Source: UBA9630 sp037137555 (GTDB lineage Bacteria > Patescibacteriota > Minisyncoccia > Moranbacterales > UBA2206). From it: 8,954 nucleotides of DNA. The stretch covers positions 1 through 8,954 of the forward strand of contig JBAXKA010000042.1 in the NCBI GenBank assembly GCA_037137555.1, given 5' to 3'. Below, piece by piece: positions 1 to 6,540 of the stretch. The position numbers and the translations under genes were made by a program. Within the stretch, counting starts at the first letter, position 1; each line of letters opens with the position of its first letter. Below the pieces are notes generated by a model, which was not told the origin of the DNA, did not search any database, and saw only the letters and a list, made by a program, of their open reading frames with translations.

Positions 1-65
1 GTCATTACCTCACTTTGTTTTGGAAATAGGTGCGAGTTTGGTACAATAGAGACACAAAAATACAC

Positions 66-85
66 GACAAAAAACTTTTTTTGTC
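66..85. repeat. Short perfect A/T-rich palindrome
   Basis: Arms GACAAAAAA (66-74) and TTTTTTGTC (77-85) are perfectly complementary around a CT centre. It lies downstream of the last gene of the minus-strand operon and directly at the predicted start point of the possible minus-strand promoter at 87-115. It could be an operator, or a weak hairpin at the end of the upstream operon. The stem is nearly all A-T, so it is not a convincing intrinsic terminator. Confidence 0.4.
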
Positions 86-86
86 T

Positions 87-115
87 ATAATATAATCTTC
101 CTTATTTAGTTACAA
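87..115 (-). promoter_or_regulatory. Possible promoter for a minus-strand gene beyond the left edge
   Basis: Read on the minus strand, TTGTAA (115-110) is followed after 17 bases by TATTAT (92-87), a fair match to a housekeeping -35/-10 pair. A start near base 80 would fall in the palindrome at 66-85. No gene inside the window fits it. A minus-strand ATG at 5-3 preceded by GAGGTA is a possible but badly spaced start at the very edge. In DNA this AT-rich such a match can arise by chance. Confidence 0.3.
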
Positions 116-129
116 GAATTTATCACCTT

Positions 130-792
130 TTATTTCATTGCCCAACCAAAAACTTTTTGAGTGGCATTGCTTAATGTATCCATAAGTGAAACACTTGGGG
201 CTCCAGTATAAAATACAAACTGATCTGAATTGGCTATATTGCCCTTGGAATCTAAAGCACTCACAGAATAGCGATACACGGAATCCGTATCAAGTGATGA
301 GAGAATAGTAATATGATTTGAGCTAGGAAAAACATCCTGCATCATTCGAGTAATTTTTTCACCACTCTTAAAATATTCTATTTCCAAGGTAGTTTTTCTA
401 TTTGTTTGACAACTGATGATTGCTTTCACCTCACTCCTATCTCCATCTTTTATAGTATACAATTCACTTTTAATGTCACTCACTTCTAGGAGACCACCAT
501 CTTCAAAATCCACCACCTCTTCTTTCGGAGCACTAATTCCTCCTCCACTGGCAGTCATCTGTAGTGTATTGAAACTCTCACTGCTAGCAAAGGCTCTTTC
601 TTTTTTTGCATTCGTTTCTACAATCACACTTTCTTGTCCAAGCACTTTCACACTATCAAACTCTGCGGGAGAAATAGCTGCTATTGCCTTATTCTTCTGT
701 GCGTAATCATTAAATTTTTTTGCTCCAAAAATGATTGCTAAAAAAATAAGCGTTGTCATGAGTAATAATTTTTTTTTATTTAATTTAAGCAT
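130..792 (-). CDS. Membrane-anchored protein with a fibronectin-III-like domain
   Basis: A 220-residue protein of unknown function. A lysine-rich N-terminus (residues 1-8) leads into one hydrophobic segment (about 9-24), an uncleaved signal anchor that would place the rest outside the membrane. A low-complexity linker (about 65-100, with a Ser/Gly stretch near 80-88) is followed by a beta-rich region, about 104-197. The phrase SVYRYSVSALDSKGNIANSD (171-190) is typical of the last strands of a fibronectin-III-like fold. The gene starts 13 bases after the permease stop and has no visible Shine-Dalgarno site, so it is probably the last gene of the ABC operon and may be translationally coupled. 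I infer an extracytoplasmic accessory role for the transporter; it does not resemble a MacA/HlyD adaptor. An alternative start at Met12 would shorten the anchor and is less likely. Confidence 0.82.
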   Translation of the reverse strand: MLKLNKKKLLLMTTLIFLAIIFGAKKFNDYAQKNKAIAAISPAEFDSVKVLGQESVIVETNAKKERAFASSESFNTLQMTASGGGISAPKEEVVDFEDGGLLEVSDIKSELYTIKDGDRSEVKAIISCQTNRKTTLEIEYFKSGEKITRMMQDVFPSSNHITILSSLDTDSVYRYSVSALDSKGNIANSDQFVFYTGAPSVSLMDTLSNATQKVFGWAMK

Positions 793-805
793 ATTTTAAA
801 ATATA

Positions 806-1981
806 TTATTTATATCGCAATGCTTCCAGCGGATCAGTCGCACTCGCTTTTCTGGCTGGAATAACACCAGTAAAAAAGCCCACCAGTGTTGCCACAGCTA
901 GAATAAAAAAGGAGAACCATGTCGGAAAATACAATAATGATGTTGCTGCTCCGCCAAATCTCTGTGCCAGAAAATTAACTATAAAATTAAACCCTTGTCC
1001 TCCAATAAAACCCATAAGAATTCCCGACACACCACCAAGAAAACCCATGATCGTTGATTCAAAAACAAACATCCATAAAATATCATAGTTAGATGCACCA
1101 ATTGATTTCATAATTCCAATTTCTTCCGTTCGCTCCAAAAGTGCCACGGTCATTGTGTTGAACATTCCAATTGCACTCACCATCAATGCGATAGCACCAA
1201 AGAATCCAAGAATTATTCTAATCACACTAAAAGCTTGATCTACTTGTCGAATTAAATCTGTTAGAGCAGAAACGATAAAACCTTTTTTGGTTATCTCCTC
1301 TCGGATGGTTGGCAAGATTGTACTAGAATTGCATTTAACTTTTAACCGGCTATAATCATTAATTGAAACATCTTTGCTTAGAACTGCGGAATTTATATAC
1401 ACTAAAATATCTTTCTTTTCCGTAAATCCAATAATTTTAAATTTCATTCCATTTTTATCCACTACCTTTTCATTTTCATCTTGCAAATATATCAAAATCT
1501 CACTCCCCAGCATTTCTCGTGGCTCCTTTTCAAAAACCTTAGCTAGAGAATTCGAAATAACCACACCATTTAGTTCGTTATTATTTATATCATAGCCTTC
1601 CACTATTTTAATTCCTTCTAATTTTATAAAATCCGTATCGACTGCCAATATTTTTGAATCGGAAACTAATTCGTTGTATTTCATCTGCCCCATTGTTTCA
1701 AAAACCGGACTAATCATTTCAACACCACTCGATTGTTTAATATTATCAACATCGGCAAGACTGACTGCTTTGCTGTTTTCACCAGGATAAACATCTAGCG
1801 TCAATAACGAATCAGCTGTTGTAATTGTTTCTAGTAATGTTTTTTGAATTCCATAACCCAATCCAACGAGAAACATAATAGCCCCGATTCCCACTCCCAT
1901 GCCCAAGATAGTCAAAACCGTTCTGGTTGTTCTGGCTTTAAACATCCTAGTAGATAATTTTATTAAATCAAAAATATTCAT
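806..1981 (-). CDS. MacB/FtsX-family ABC transporter permease
   Basis: A 391-residue membrane subunit of a MacB-like (type VII) ABC system, which couples ATP hydrolysis in the cytoplasm to movements outside the membrane. Its layout is complete for the family: TM1 at about 21-44, preceded by the typical RTTRTVLTILG; an extracytoplasmic MacB-type domain at about 50-245; and three C-terminal helices at about 252-278, 302-328 and 353-376. The cytoplasmic loop LLERTEEIGIMKSIGAS (281-297), which contacts the ATPase, and the C-terminal IPARKASATDPLEALRYK (374-391) are hallmark family motifs. It starts 18 bases after the ATPase stop with no clear Shine-Dalgarno site. The family includes peptide or antibiotic exporters, lipoprotein-release and cell-division systems; the substrate cannot be told from the sequence. 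Confidence 0.93.
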   Translation of the reverse strand: MNIFDLIKLSTRMFKARTTRTVLTILGMGVGIGAIMFLVGLGYGIQKTLLETITTADSLLTLDVYPGENSKAVSLADVDNIKQSSGVEMISPVFETMGQMKYNELVSDSKILAVDTDFIKLEGIKIVEGYDINNNELNGVVISNSLAKVFEKEPREMLGSEILIYLQDENEKVVDKNGMKFKIIGFTEKKDILVYINSAVLSKDVSINDYSRLKVKCNSSTILPTIREEITKKGFIVSALTDLIRQVDQAFSVIRIILGFFGAIALMVSAIGMFNTMTVALLERTEEIGIMKSIGASNYDILWMFVFESTIMGFLGGVSGILMGFIGGQGFNFIVNFLAQRFGGAATSLLYFPTWFSFFILAVATLVGFFTGVIPARKASATDPLEALRYK

Positions 1982-1999
1982 TGCTTATTTGATAAATTA

Positions 2000-3352
2000 T
2001 TAGTCAGAATAACGCAAAAGCAAAAGTAACTCTATTTCCCTGGCAATCCTAGATGCCATTCTTTTGTCAAAACCAAGCCCCTTATTTTTTTCAGAAATAT
2101 CCATTAATTTTTCAAATTCATCCTTGCCAATAGTATTTTCCAGCCTATCCACAATAACACCTGCTAATAAATTTTTCTTAGGCCTATCTATATTTAATTT
2201 TAATTTAAGATTGAGATACTCAGCTAATTCTTGTGCTGTTTTAATTTTTTCTGTAAAATCTATTTTTCCTGCTTGTTCGATTGTTTGTTTAACTTCCAAA
2301 GCAAATCGCTCCGCAGTTCGCTTGTCCCAACCAGCACCACCTTTTTCCAATGGCAAATCCAATTCACTATAAAAATCTTTGAAATCATTTTTTGAATATA
2401 GAAAATCTTCCACTTTTTTTACTGCCCTTTCGACTTGCTCATTGGTCATAGAAAAAAATAAATGCGAAAAAAGTTGCTGTGCCTTAAAAGGCACAAGCAA
2501 ATTACTAATCTGATTTGCGGTAAGACCCTGAAAAGAACGCATTAAATGTCGAAGATTGAGTGGAATATGTTCCTCTCGAATTAAATCTCCTCGCACTTTT
2601 CCGTCTTTGAAAACAAAGCTTTCGGCTGTTGTTTGTTTTTTCTTAACAATCTCAATTTTCGTTATCTTGCCATCACGCATATGCACAATTTTATCCCCAA
2701 ATTCCAAATGGGCTGGATCATGCGTTACGAGAATAACAGTTTTTTTATCAATTTCATTTAAATCTTTCAGAATTGACATCACGATATGAGATGATTTTGA
2801 ATCAAGATTTCCCACCGGCTCATCAGCCAAAATTATATCTGGATTATTTACTAACGCCCTAGCAATAGAAACTCTCTGTTTTTGTCCACCAGAAAGTTCA
2901 GAAGGAAATTTATCTGATTGATTAGAAATATTGAAACGCTCTAAAAGTTCTAACGCCACAGCTTTTCTTTCCTGTAAATCAACTCCATCAAAAGTTTTTG
3001 GCAAACAAACATTATCCAAGATACTAAGCGAACCGATTAAATAAAAAGCTTGAAAAACCATGCCCATTTTTCTTCGATGAAATAAGGCCATTTGCTTTTT
3101 TTTGTAAGCACTAATATCCTCATTGTCAATCATAACCACTCCGCTAGTTGGTTTTTGCAAACCAGCGATAGCATATAGCAAAGTTGATTTTCCACAACCA
3201 GATGGACCAAAGATAATCACATACTCTTGTGGAAATATTTCCAAGTCAACTTCTTCTAGTGCTCGCATCTCATTTGACTTGCCTTGATTGTATATTACAT
3301 TAACATCCTTAACTACAATATTGGGTATTTTATTTTTAATTTGTTGTTCCAT
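2000..3352 (-). CDS. MacB/LolD-type ABC ATPase with a long C-terminal extension
   Basis: A 450-residue cytoplasmic ATPase, the partner of the permease encoded next. Residues 10-235 form a complete nucleotide-binding domain: Walker A GPSGCGKST (49-57), Q-loop Gln101, signature LSGGQKQR (153-160), Walker B IILADEP (173-179), D-loop GNLDSKSS (181-188) and switch His211. LolD/MacB ATPases usually end near residue 230. Here about 220 more residues follow, mostly charged and helical, with two related segments: GAGWDKRTAERFALEVKQTI (339-358) and GLGFDKRMASRIAREIEL (425-442). The extension may regulate the ATPase or bind a partner; I do not recognise it. There is no Shine-Dalgarno site; the start follows from the conserved N-terminus and from the promoter 38 bases upstream. 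The gene heads the three-gene ABC operon. Confidence 0.93.
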   Translation of the reverse strand: MEQQIKNKIPNIVVKDVNVIYNQGKSNEMRALEEVDLEIFPQEYVIIFGPSGCGKSTLLYAIAGLQKPTSGVVMIDNEDISAYKKKQMALFHRRKMGMVFQAFYLIGSLSILDNVCLPKTFDGVDLQERKAVALELLERFNISNQSDKFPSELSGGQKQRVSIARALVNNPDIILADEPVGNLDSKSSHIVMSILKDLNEIDKKTVILVTHDPAHLEFGDKIVHMRDGKITKIEIVKKKQTTAESFVFKDGKVRGDLIREEHIPLNLRHLMRSFQGLTANQISNLLVPFKAQQLFSHLFFSMTNEQVERAVKKVEDFLYSKNDFKDFYSELDLPLEKGGAGWDKRTAERFALEVKQTIEQAGKIDFTEKIKTAQELAEYLNLKLKLNIDRPKKNLLAGVIVDRLENTIGKDEFEKLMDISEKNKGLGFDKRMASRIAREIELLLLLRYSD

Positions 3353-3389
3353 TTGTTTTTTTTATTTTCAAAAAAATATTCCTATATTT

Positions 3390-3417
3390 ATTTTAGCATA
3401 TATATTTTTTAATGCAA
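3390..3417 (-). promoter_or_regulatory. Promoter of the ABC operon
   Basis: On the minus strand, TTGCAT (3417-3412) is followed after 16 bases by TAAAAT (3395-3390), which is preceded by TGC and so makes an extended -10 (TGCTAAAAT). The predicted start near 3383 leaves a leader of about 30 bases before the ATPase start codon. The same TTGCAT-16-TATAAT layout drives the fibre gene (6285-6258). No hairpin terminator is visible between the fibre gene stop and this promoter, so read-through is also possible. Confidence 0.55.
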
Positions 3418-3421
3418 GTTT

Positions 3422-6220
3422 TTATTTTTCTTCAACAATAAACCAGTCAAAATTAATATTTTCGGCTACTGGATTTTTAACTTCCACTGTAAAACTCTGT
3501 CCTATTTCAATATGAGTTACAGAAAGAGGTTGCGTCGTGATAACTTTTGGTGTAATAAATATTCTAGAATTAGCTGTGACGGCTGTAGTTTTTATAATTA
3601 CGCTTGTGCCATTCGCTTCCTCCGTTGTTGCCTCGCAAGATCCATCATGAATAGCCATTGCTGACTGACAAATAATAGATGTTCCGATTGTCGAAGCATC
3701 CTCAATCGCCTTCACACTAAATGCTCCTGCCGTAATTGCATTAGCACTAATTCCTGTCGCTTTCAAGATTCCTTGCTTGAAATCATATACGCCATCGGCC
3801 ACTAAAAGAATTTCTGAGAGTGTGGAATATTGATCTTGAATTATGACATATTGATCTTGAAGTATTTTAAGATCTGCTGATACTGAGCTAATATTAGCCT
3901 TATTTTCGAGTATTTGCTCTTTAATTTTTTTTATTTGATTTATGGTTAATTCATCGAGACTTGATCCGATTAGTTGTAATTTACTATCAACTGATAAACT
4001 TTGATCAGCTAGTTGTCCGGTTAGTTGTTCGACGATTTTATTTTGATTATTTGTGATGCTTGTAATTTGAGTTTTATTTTCTTGAATATTTTTATAATTC
4101 TCAATGGTGTAGAGGGTGTTTTCTTCTGTTTTTTCTAGTAGTGACATAATCATTGATCCGTAGTTCATTCCATTTTTTTTGATTTGATCTCTTGATGATA
4201 CTCCAGGGAGATGCATATTTTGTACTAGATAGTTTTCGAGTTCGGGAATTGTTCGAAGTATATAGCCTGTTTCAAAAACATAGTCTGGGACATTGAGGGT
4301 GGTGCCGTCGTCAATGAAAGATCCACCCACGACATTGATGTTGCCGGCGACGGTTAGTTTTTGGGTGGGTACTGTCGTCCCGATGCCGACATTACCATTT
4401 CTATCAAAAATTGTATTTAATACATTAGAACCAGTAAAAATTTTAACTGCTCCACCATCTCCAGTCGGGCTAGCCCCAACATTTGTTCCAATGGAAAGAA
4501 AAGAGCTAGTGCTATTGCCAGCGACATATTGAATATTATTAGTTGCCATTGAAAGATATTTTGTTCCGTCACTGCAACCTATTCTAAATTGCTCAATGTT
4601 ATAAGCGAGACTATTATTGTTGACTTCAAGAGTTGTCCTCGGGGCTAGATTGCCAATTCCTATTTTGCCAGTATCTCTTTCAATAAACATAGCACTGACT
4701 CCAGCAGAACTATTTGAGTGTCTTAAGAAATTTAAACCAAGTGGGGATGAATCATTATAAGTCATGCTCATTCCCCAAGCGGTTGAATTTGCAGGAAGAA
4801 AACGCAATGTCCCATCATAGTTACCAGAGCCAGAGCTAATATATGTGGAAGTTGAAATTGTTCCATTGCCAATTTGCAATTTTACTAAAGGACTAGTTGT
4901 ACCAATCCCAATATTACCAGTAGCATCAACTCTCATTCTTTCTGAACCAGCTACACCAAGAGAAAGGACGCTACCTGTAATCAATAAAGGTTGATGAGAG
5001 CCAACTCCAGTATTGTCAACACCTTGGATAAAGGATGTTGTTGCGTCCCAACCAAAGCGAATAGCTTTCGTTGTTCCATTAAATACAACACCGGGCAACG
5101 CATCTGTTTGACTAACGCTTAATTTGAAATACGGATTTGTTGTACCAATCCCTACATAAGTCCCATTATCAAACACCAAAGAATTTCCCAACGTCCCAGT
5201 TGTGGTGAATTTAGAAAGATGATTGATTGTACCAGTGCCTATGATTGGATTAGTAAGAATATCTTGTTTGCTTCCTGCGAGTCCCTCGTAAAGCGTGTTA
5301 ACGGCATTATCTCCAGAGTTTGCATTGCTAGTATTGCCGAGAATTGCAATATGGCTAGCTGTGATATTTTTTGCTTGGGAGATATTAAAGTTTGGATCAG
5401 TTTCGTTGTAAGTAGTAAGAAAAGATCCGGCTGATTGTTTACTGTTAAACATATTCCAATCTGCTGTAGTAAGATAGCCATCAAGTGTGGCAGTCGCTGA
5501 TCCGAGTTTGTTTTTGATAGTTATATTTGTTTCGTCGCCAGTATTCAATCCGGAGAATGTTAGATTTGGCACATTACCTAATCCTATTTCAGTGGCGGTA
5601 TAGTTGGGTTTAGTTGATTTTTTAGCCCAGGATGAAATATCAAAATCAGTATTACAAACAATTCCCCTTGTTATGTCATAGGTACAAAGCTTTGAATCGA
5701 TGAGCTCTCCCTCTTTAATTGAAAAATTATTATTAGCTAATTGAAGTAAATTGCCGGATTTCGTATAAACAATAGATTGAGAATCTTGCCAGGCTAGATT
5801 GTCTCCTGAATTATTGCTACTTTTTTTTCTAGTGGCTATTTCACTATCAGCAAGAACCAATGATTGTCCTCCTGCCTGGTCGGCAGGCAAACGATTTGTT
5901 ATGTCCTGATTTTGATTTGTGGTTGCAATATTTTTAGATAAAAAATTTTCCATCTCTACTGGAGAATTAATCAAATTTGCTAATTGATATTTTTCTGGAA
6001 GACTGTAAGAAAGGAATGCTATCAGAAATATGACTGTGATTATTAATGTGGGGTAATTTAAAATTGAAAATTTTTGTTTTTGGATTTGTAGGTTGCTGAG
6101 ATCACGCGTGATGTGGTTGATAGGTTTTTTATTATCAAAAATAGCCTTCTGATTTTGTGAGGTTGAGCTTGATGATAAAAACAAAATGAGATTGTTCTTT
6201 AGTTTAATAAGTGATTGCAT
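3422..6220 (-). CDS. Membrane-anchored surface fibre protein with tail-fibre-like repeats and chaperone-like domain
   Basis: A 932-residue mosaic surface protein. A polar cytoplasmic N-terminus (1-54) precedes one membrane helix (about 56-73) followed by an external part. Residues 205-262 resemble phage tail-fibre repeats (GLGNVPNL, then DGYLTTADWNMFNSKQ). Four beta-repeats follow: VGIGTTNP (356-363), IGIGTTSP (437-444), IGIGNLAP (520-527) and VGIGTTVP (611-618). Residues about 645-710 (PDYVFETGYILRTIPELE, then HLPGVSSRDQI) match the C-terminal assembly domain seen in many Bacteroidetes and CPR fibre proteins. A coiled coil (about 695-805) and a beta-rich end domain (about 870-930; AVTANSRIFITPK, then FDWFIVEEK) close it. 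By analogy it is probably a trimeric adhesin or fibre used in attachment; that role is inferred. There is no Shine-Dalgarno site. Its promoter is at 6285-6258. Confidence 0.85.
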   Translation of the reverse strand: MQSLIKLKNNLILFLSSSSTSQNQKAIFDNKKPINHITRDLSNLQIQKQKFSILNYPTLIITVIFLIAFLSYSLPEKYQLANLINSPVEMENFLSKNIATTNQNQDITNRLPADQAGGQSLVLADSEIATRKKSSNNSGDNLAWQDSQSIVYTKSGNLLQLANNNFSIKEGELIDSKLCTYDITRGIVCNTDFDISSWAKKSTKPNYTATEIGLGNVPNLTFSGLNTGDETNITIKNKLGSATATLDGYLTTADWNMFNSKQSAGSFLTTYNETDPNFNISQAKNITASHIAILGNTSNANSGDNAVNTLYEGLAGSKQDILTNPIIGTGTINHLSKFTTTGTLGNSLVFDNGTYVGIGTTNPYFKLSVSQTDALPGVVFNGTTKAIRFGWDATTSFIQGVDNTGVGSHQPLLITGSVLSLGVAGSERMRVDATGNIGIGTTSPLVKLQIGNGTISTSTYISSGSGNYDGTLRFLPANSTAWGMSMTYNDSSPLGLNFLRHSNSSAGVSAMFIERDTGKIGIGNLAPRTTLEVNNNSLAYNIEQFRIGCSDGTKYLSMATNNIQYVAGNSTSSFLSIGTNVGASPTGDGGAVKIFTGSNVLNTIFDRNGNVGIGTTVPTQKLTVAGNINVVGGSFIDDGTTLNVPDYVFETGYILRTIPELENYLVQNMHLPGVSSRDQIKKNGMNYGSMIMSLLEKTEENTLYTIENYKNIQENKTQITSITNNQNKIVEQLTGQLADQSLSVDSKLQLIGSSLDELTINQIKKIKEQILENKANISSVSADLKILQDQYVIIQDQYSTLSEILLVADGVYDFKQGILKATGISANAITAGAFSVKAIEDASTIGTSIICQSAMAIHDGSCEATTEEANGTSVIIKTTAVTANSRIFITPKVITTQPLSVTHIEIGQSFTVEVKNPVAENINFDWFIVEEK
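3827..3861. repeat. In-frame heptad duplication in the fibre gene
   Basis: The 14-base string ATATTGATCTTGAA occurs at 3827-3840 and again at 3848-3861, exactly 21 bases apart. In protein terms this is a repeated QDQY, seven residues apart (788-791 and 795-798), inside the coiled coil. A shift of exactly one heptad keeps the coil in register, which suggests a recent slippage or duplication that was tolerated. Confidence 0.6.
5871..5887. repeat. GC-rich palindrome inserted in frame in the fibre gene
   Basis: CCTGCC (5871-5876), a five-base loop TGGTC, and GGCAGG (5882-5887) form a compact GC-rich hairpin in otherwise AT-rich coding DNA. It encodes part of LPADQAGGQ (111-119) of the fibre protein, in the low-complexity stalk just after the membrane anchor. 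Very similar CCTGCC/GGCAGG palindromes are, as I recall, dispersed in CPR genomes, including inside genes. Only this copy is visible here, so membership in a repeat family is an inference. Confidence 0.5.
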
Positions 6221-6257
6221 TGTTTATTTTATTTTTTTGAATTAATACCACTGTCCT

Positions 6258-6285
6258 ATTATAATGTGTTTTTTTAAAAATGCAA
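6258..6285 (-). promoter_or_regulatory. Promoter of the surface fibre gene
   Basis: On the minus strand, TTGCAT (6285-6280) is followed after 16 bases by a perfect TATAAT (6263-6258). The predicted start is near 6251, about 31 bases before the ATG at 6220. The -35 box lies inside the left outer arm of the inverted repeat at 6280-6357, so a protein bound there could directly block or help polymerase. Confidence 0.7.
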
Positions 6286-6357
6286 TAGCTTGTGTAGTCT
6301 TATCTTATCTTATCTTATCTTATCTTATTTTGTATTAGACAAGACTAACTATTGCAT
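6280..6357. promoter_or_regulatory. Nested inverted repeat between divergent promoters (copy 1)
   Basis: Outer arms ATGCAATAG (6280-6288) and CTATTGCAT (6349-6357) are perfect complements. Inner arms TAGTCTTATC (6295-6304) and GACAAGACTA (6338-6347) are complementary except for one position that can form G-U in RNA. Each outer arm contains a TTGCAT -35 box pointing away from the centre, which makes the region symmetric for divergent transcription of the fibre gene (left) and the nuclease gene (right). The inner arms and the adjoining TTGTATTRG recur at 8897-8926. This looks like an operator for a dimeric regulator; no regulator gene is visible nearby. Confidence 0.65.
6298..6327. repeat. Pentanucleotide microsatellite (TCTTA) x6
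   Basis: Six perfect tandem copies of TCTTA lie inside the inverted repeat, between the two divergent -35 boxes. The corresponding stretch in the second element (8908-8926) has just over one unit, so the array appears to have expanded here. Perfect short tandem repeats of this length are prone to slipped-strand mispairing. A change in copy number would alter the spacing between the inner arms but not between either -35 and its -10. Confidence 0.9.
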
Positions 6358-6378
6358 AAGTTAAATCTTTGTGATGAT
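6352..6378 (+). promoter_or_regulatory. Likely promoter of the nuclease gene
   Basis: TTGCAT (6352-6357), in the right outer arm of the inverted repeat, is followed by the extended -10 candidate TGTGATGAT (6370-6378) after a short 15-base spacer. The -10 is weak by itself. The support comes from position: the -35 starts five bases after the inner arm GACAAGACT, exactly as in the second copy of the element near 8893. The leader to the nuclease ATG would be about 155 bases. Confidence 0.4.
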
Positions 6379-6428
6379 ATCTTGCTATCAATGTCTCACT
6401 GACAATACCTAAACAAGAAAGGAGAAAA

Positions 6429-6449
6429 ATGAACATTGGCAAGAGATAG
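6429..6449 (+). CDS. Six-codon leader reading frame (MNIGKR)
   Basis: An ATG at 6429 is preceded by AAGAAAGGAG with an ideal gap of four to five bases, the best ribosome-binding site in this half of the window, yet the frame encodes only MNIGKR before a TAG. It lies in the untranslated leader of the nuclease gene, about 90 bases before that gene's own start. This fits a regulatory leader peptide or a ribosome-loading site rather than a functional protein. It could also be the remains of a longer gene: the sequence after the stop shows no continuing frame that I can support. Confidence 0.4.
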   Translation: MNIGKR

Positions 6450-6486
6450 TCCATAATAGATCTTTAAAAATCCACCCAATATTAGC

Positions 6487-6506
6487 AACTAAGCGTAGTT
6501 TTTTTT
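6487..6506 (+). terminator. Weak terminator-like hairpin in the nuclease leader
   Basis: AACTA (6487-6491), loop AGCG, TAGTT (6496-6500), running into eight consecutive T (6499-6506). The five-base stem is AT-rich and weak, but the T run directly follows it, as in an attenuator. It lies between the six-codon leader frame and the nuclease ribosome-binding site. It may be only a pause site or a chance T run. Confidence 0.25.
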
Positions 6507-6540
6507 CAAATTAGAATCAAGACTTAAGAGGAGACTTATT

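Noticed and set aside
1..129. Coding end or start of a gene at the left edge
   Set aside because: A minus-strand ATG at 5-3 has a purine-rich stretch but with too little spacing, and only one codon is visible, so it cannot be supported.
5239..5484. 81-codon minus-strand frame inside the fibre gene
   Set aside because: It overlaps the strong fibre-gene frame on the same strand in another phase and lacks a start signal; the fibre frame shows clear domain motifs throughout this stretch.
3422..6220. Prophage tail-fibre gene
   Set aside because: Tail-fibre-like modules are present, but the protein has an N-terminal membrane anchor and no capsid, portal, terminase or integrase genes are nearby.
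6298..6327. CRISPR-like or satellite array
   Set aside because: Six perfect five-base units without spacers are a microsatellite, not a CRISPR; no cas genes are present.
6280..6357. Terminal repeat of an insertion sequence or integron site
   Set aside because: No transposase or integrase frame, no target-site duplication, and the arms coincide with promoter boxes on both sides.
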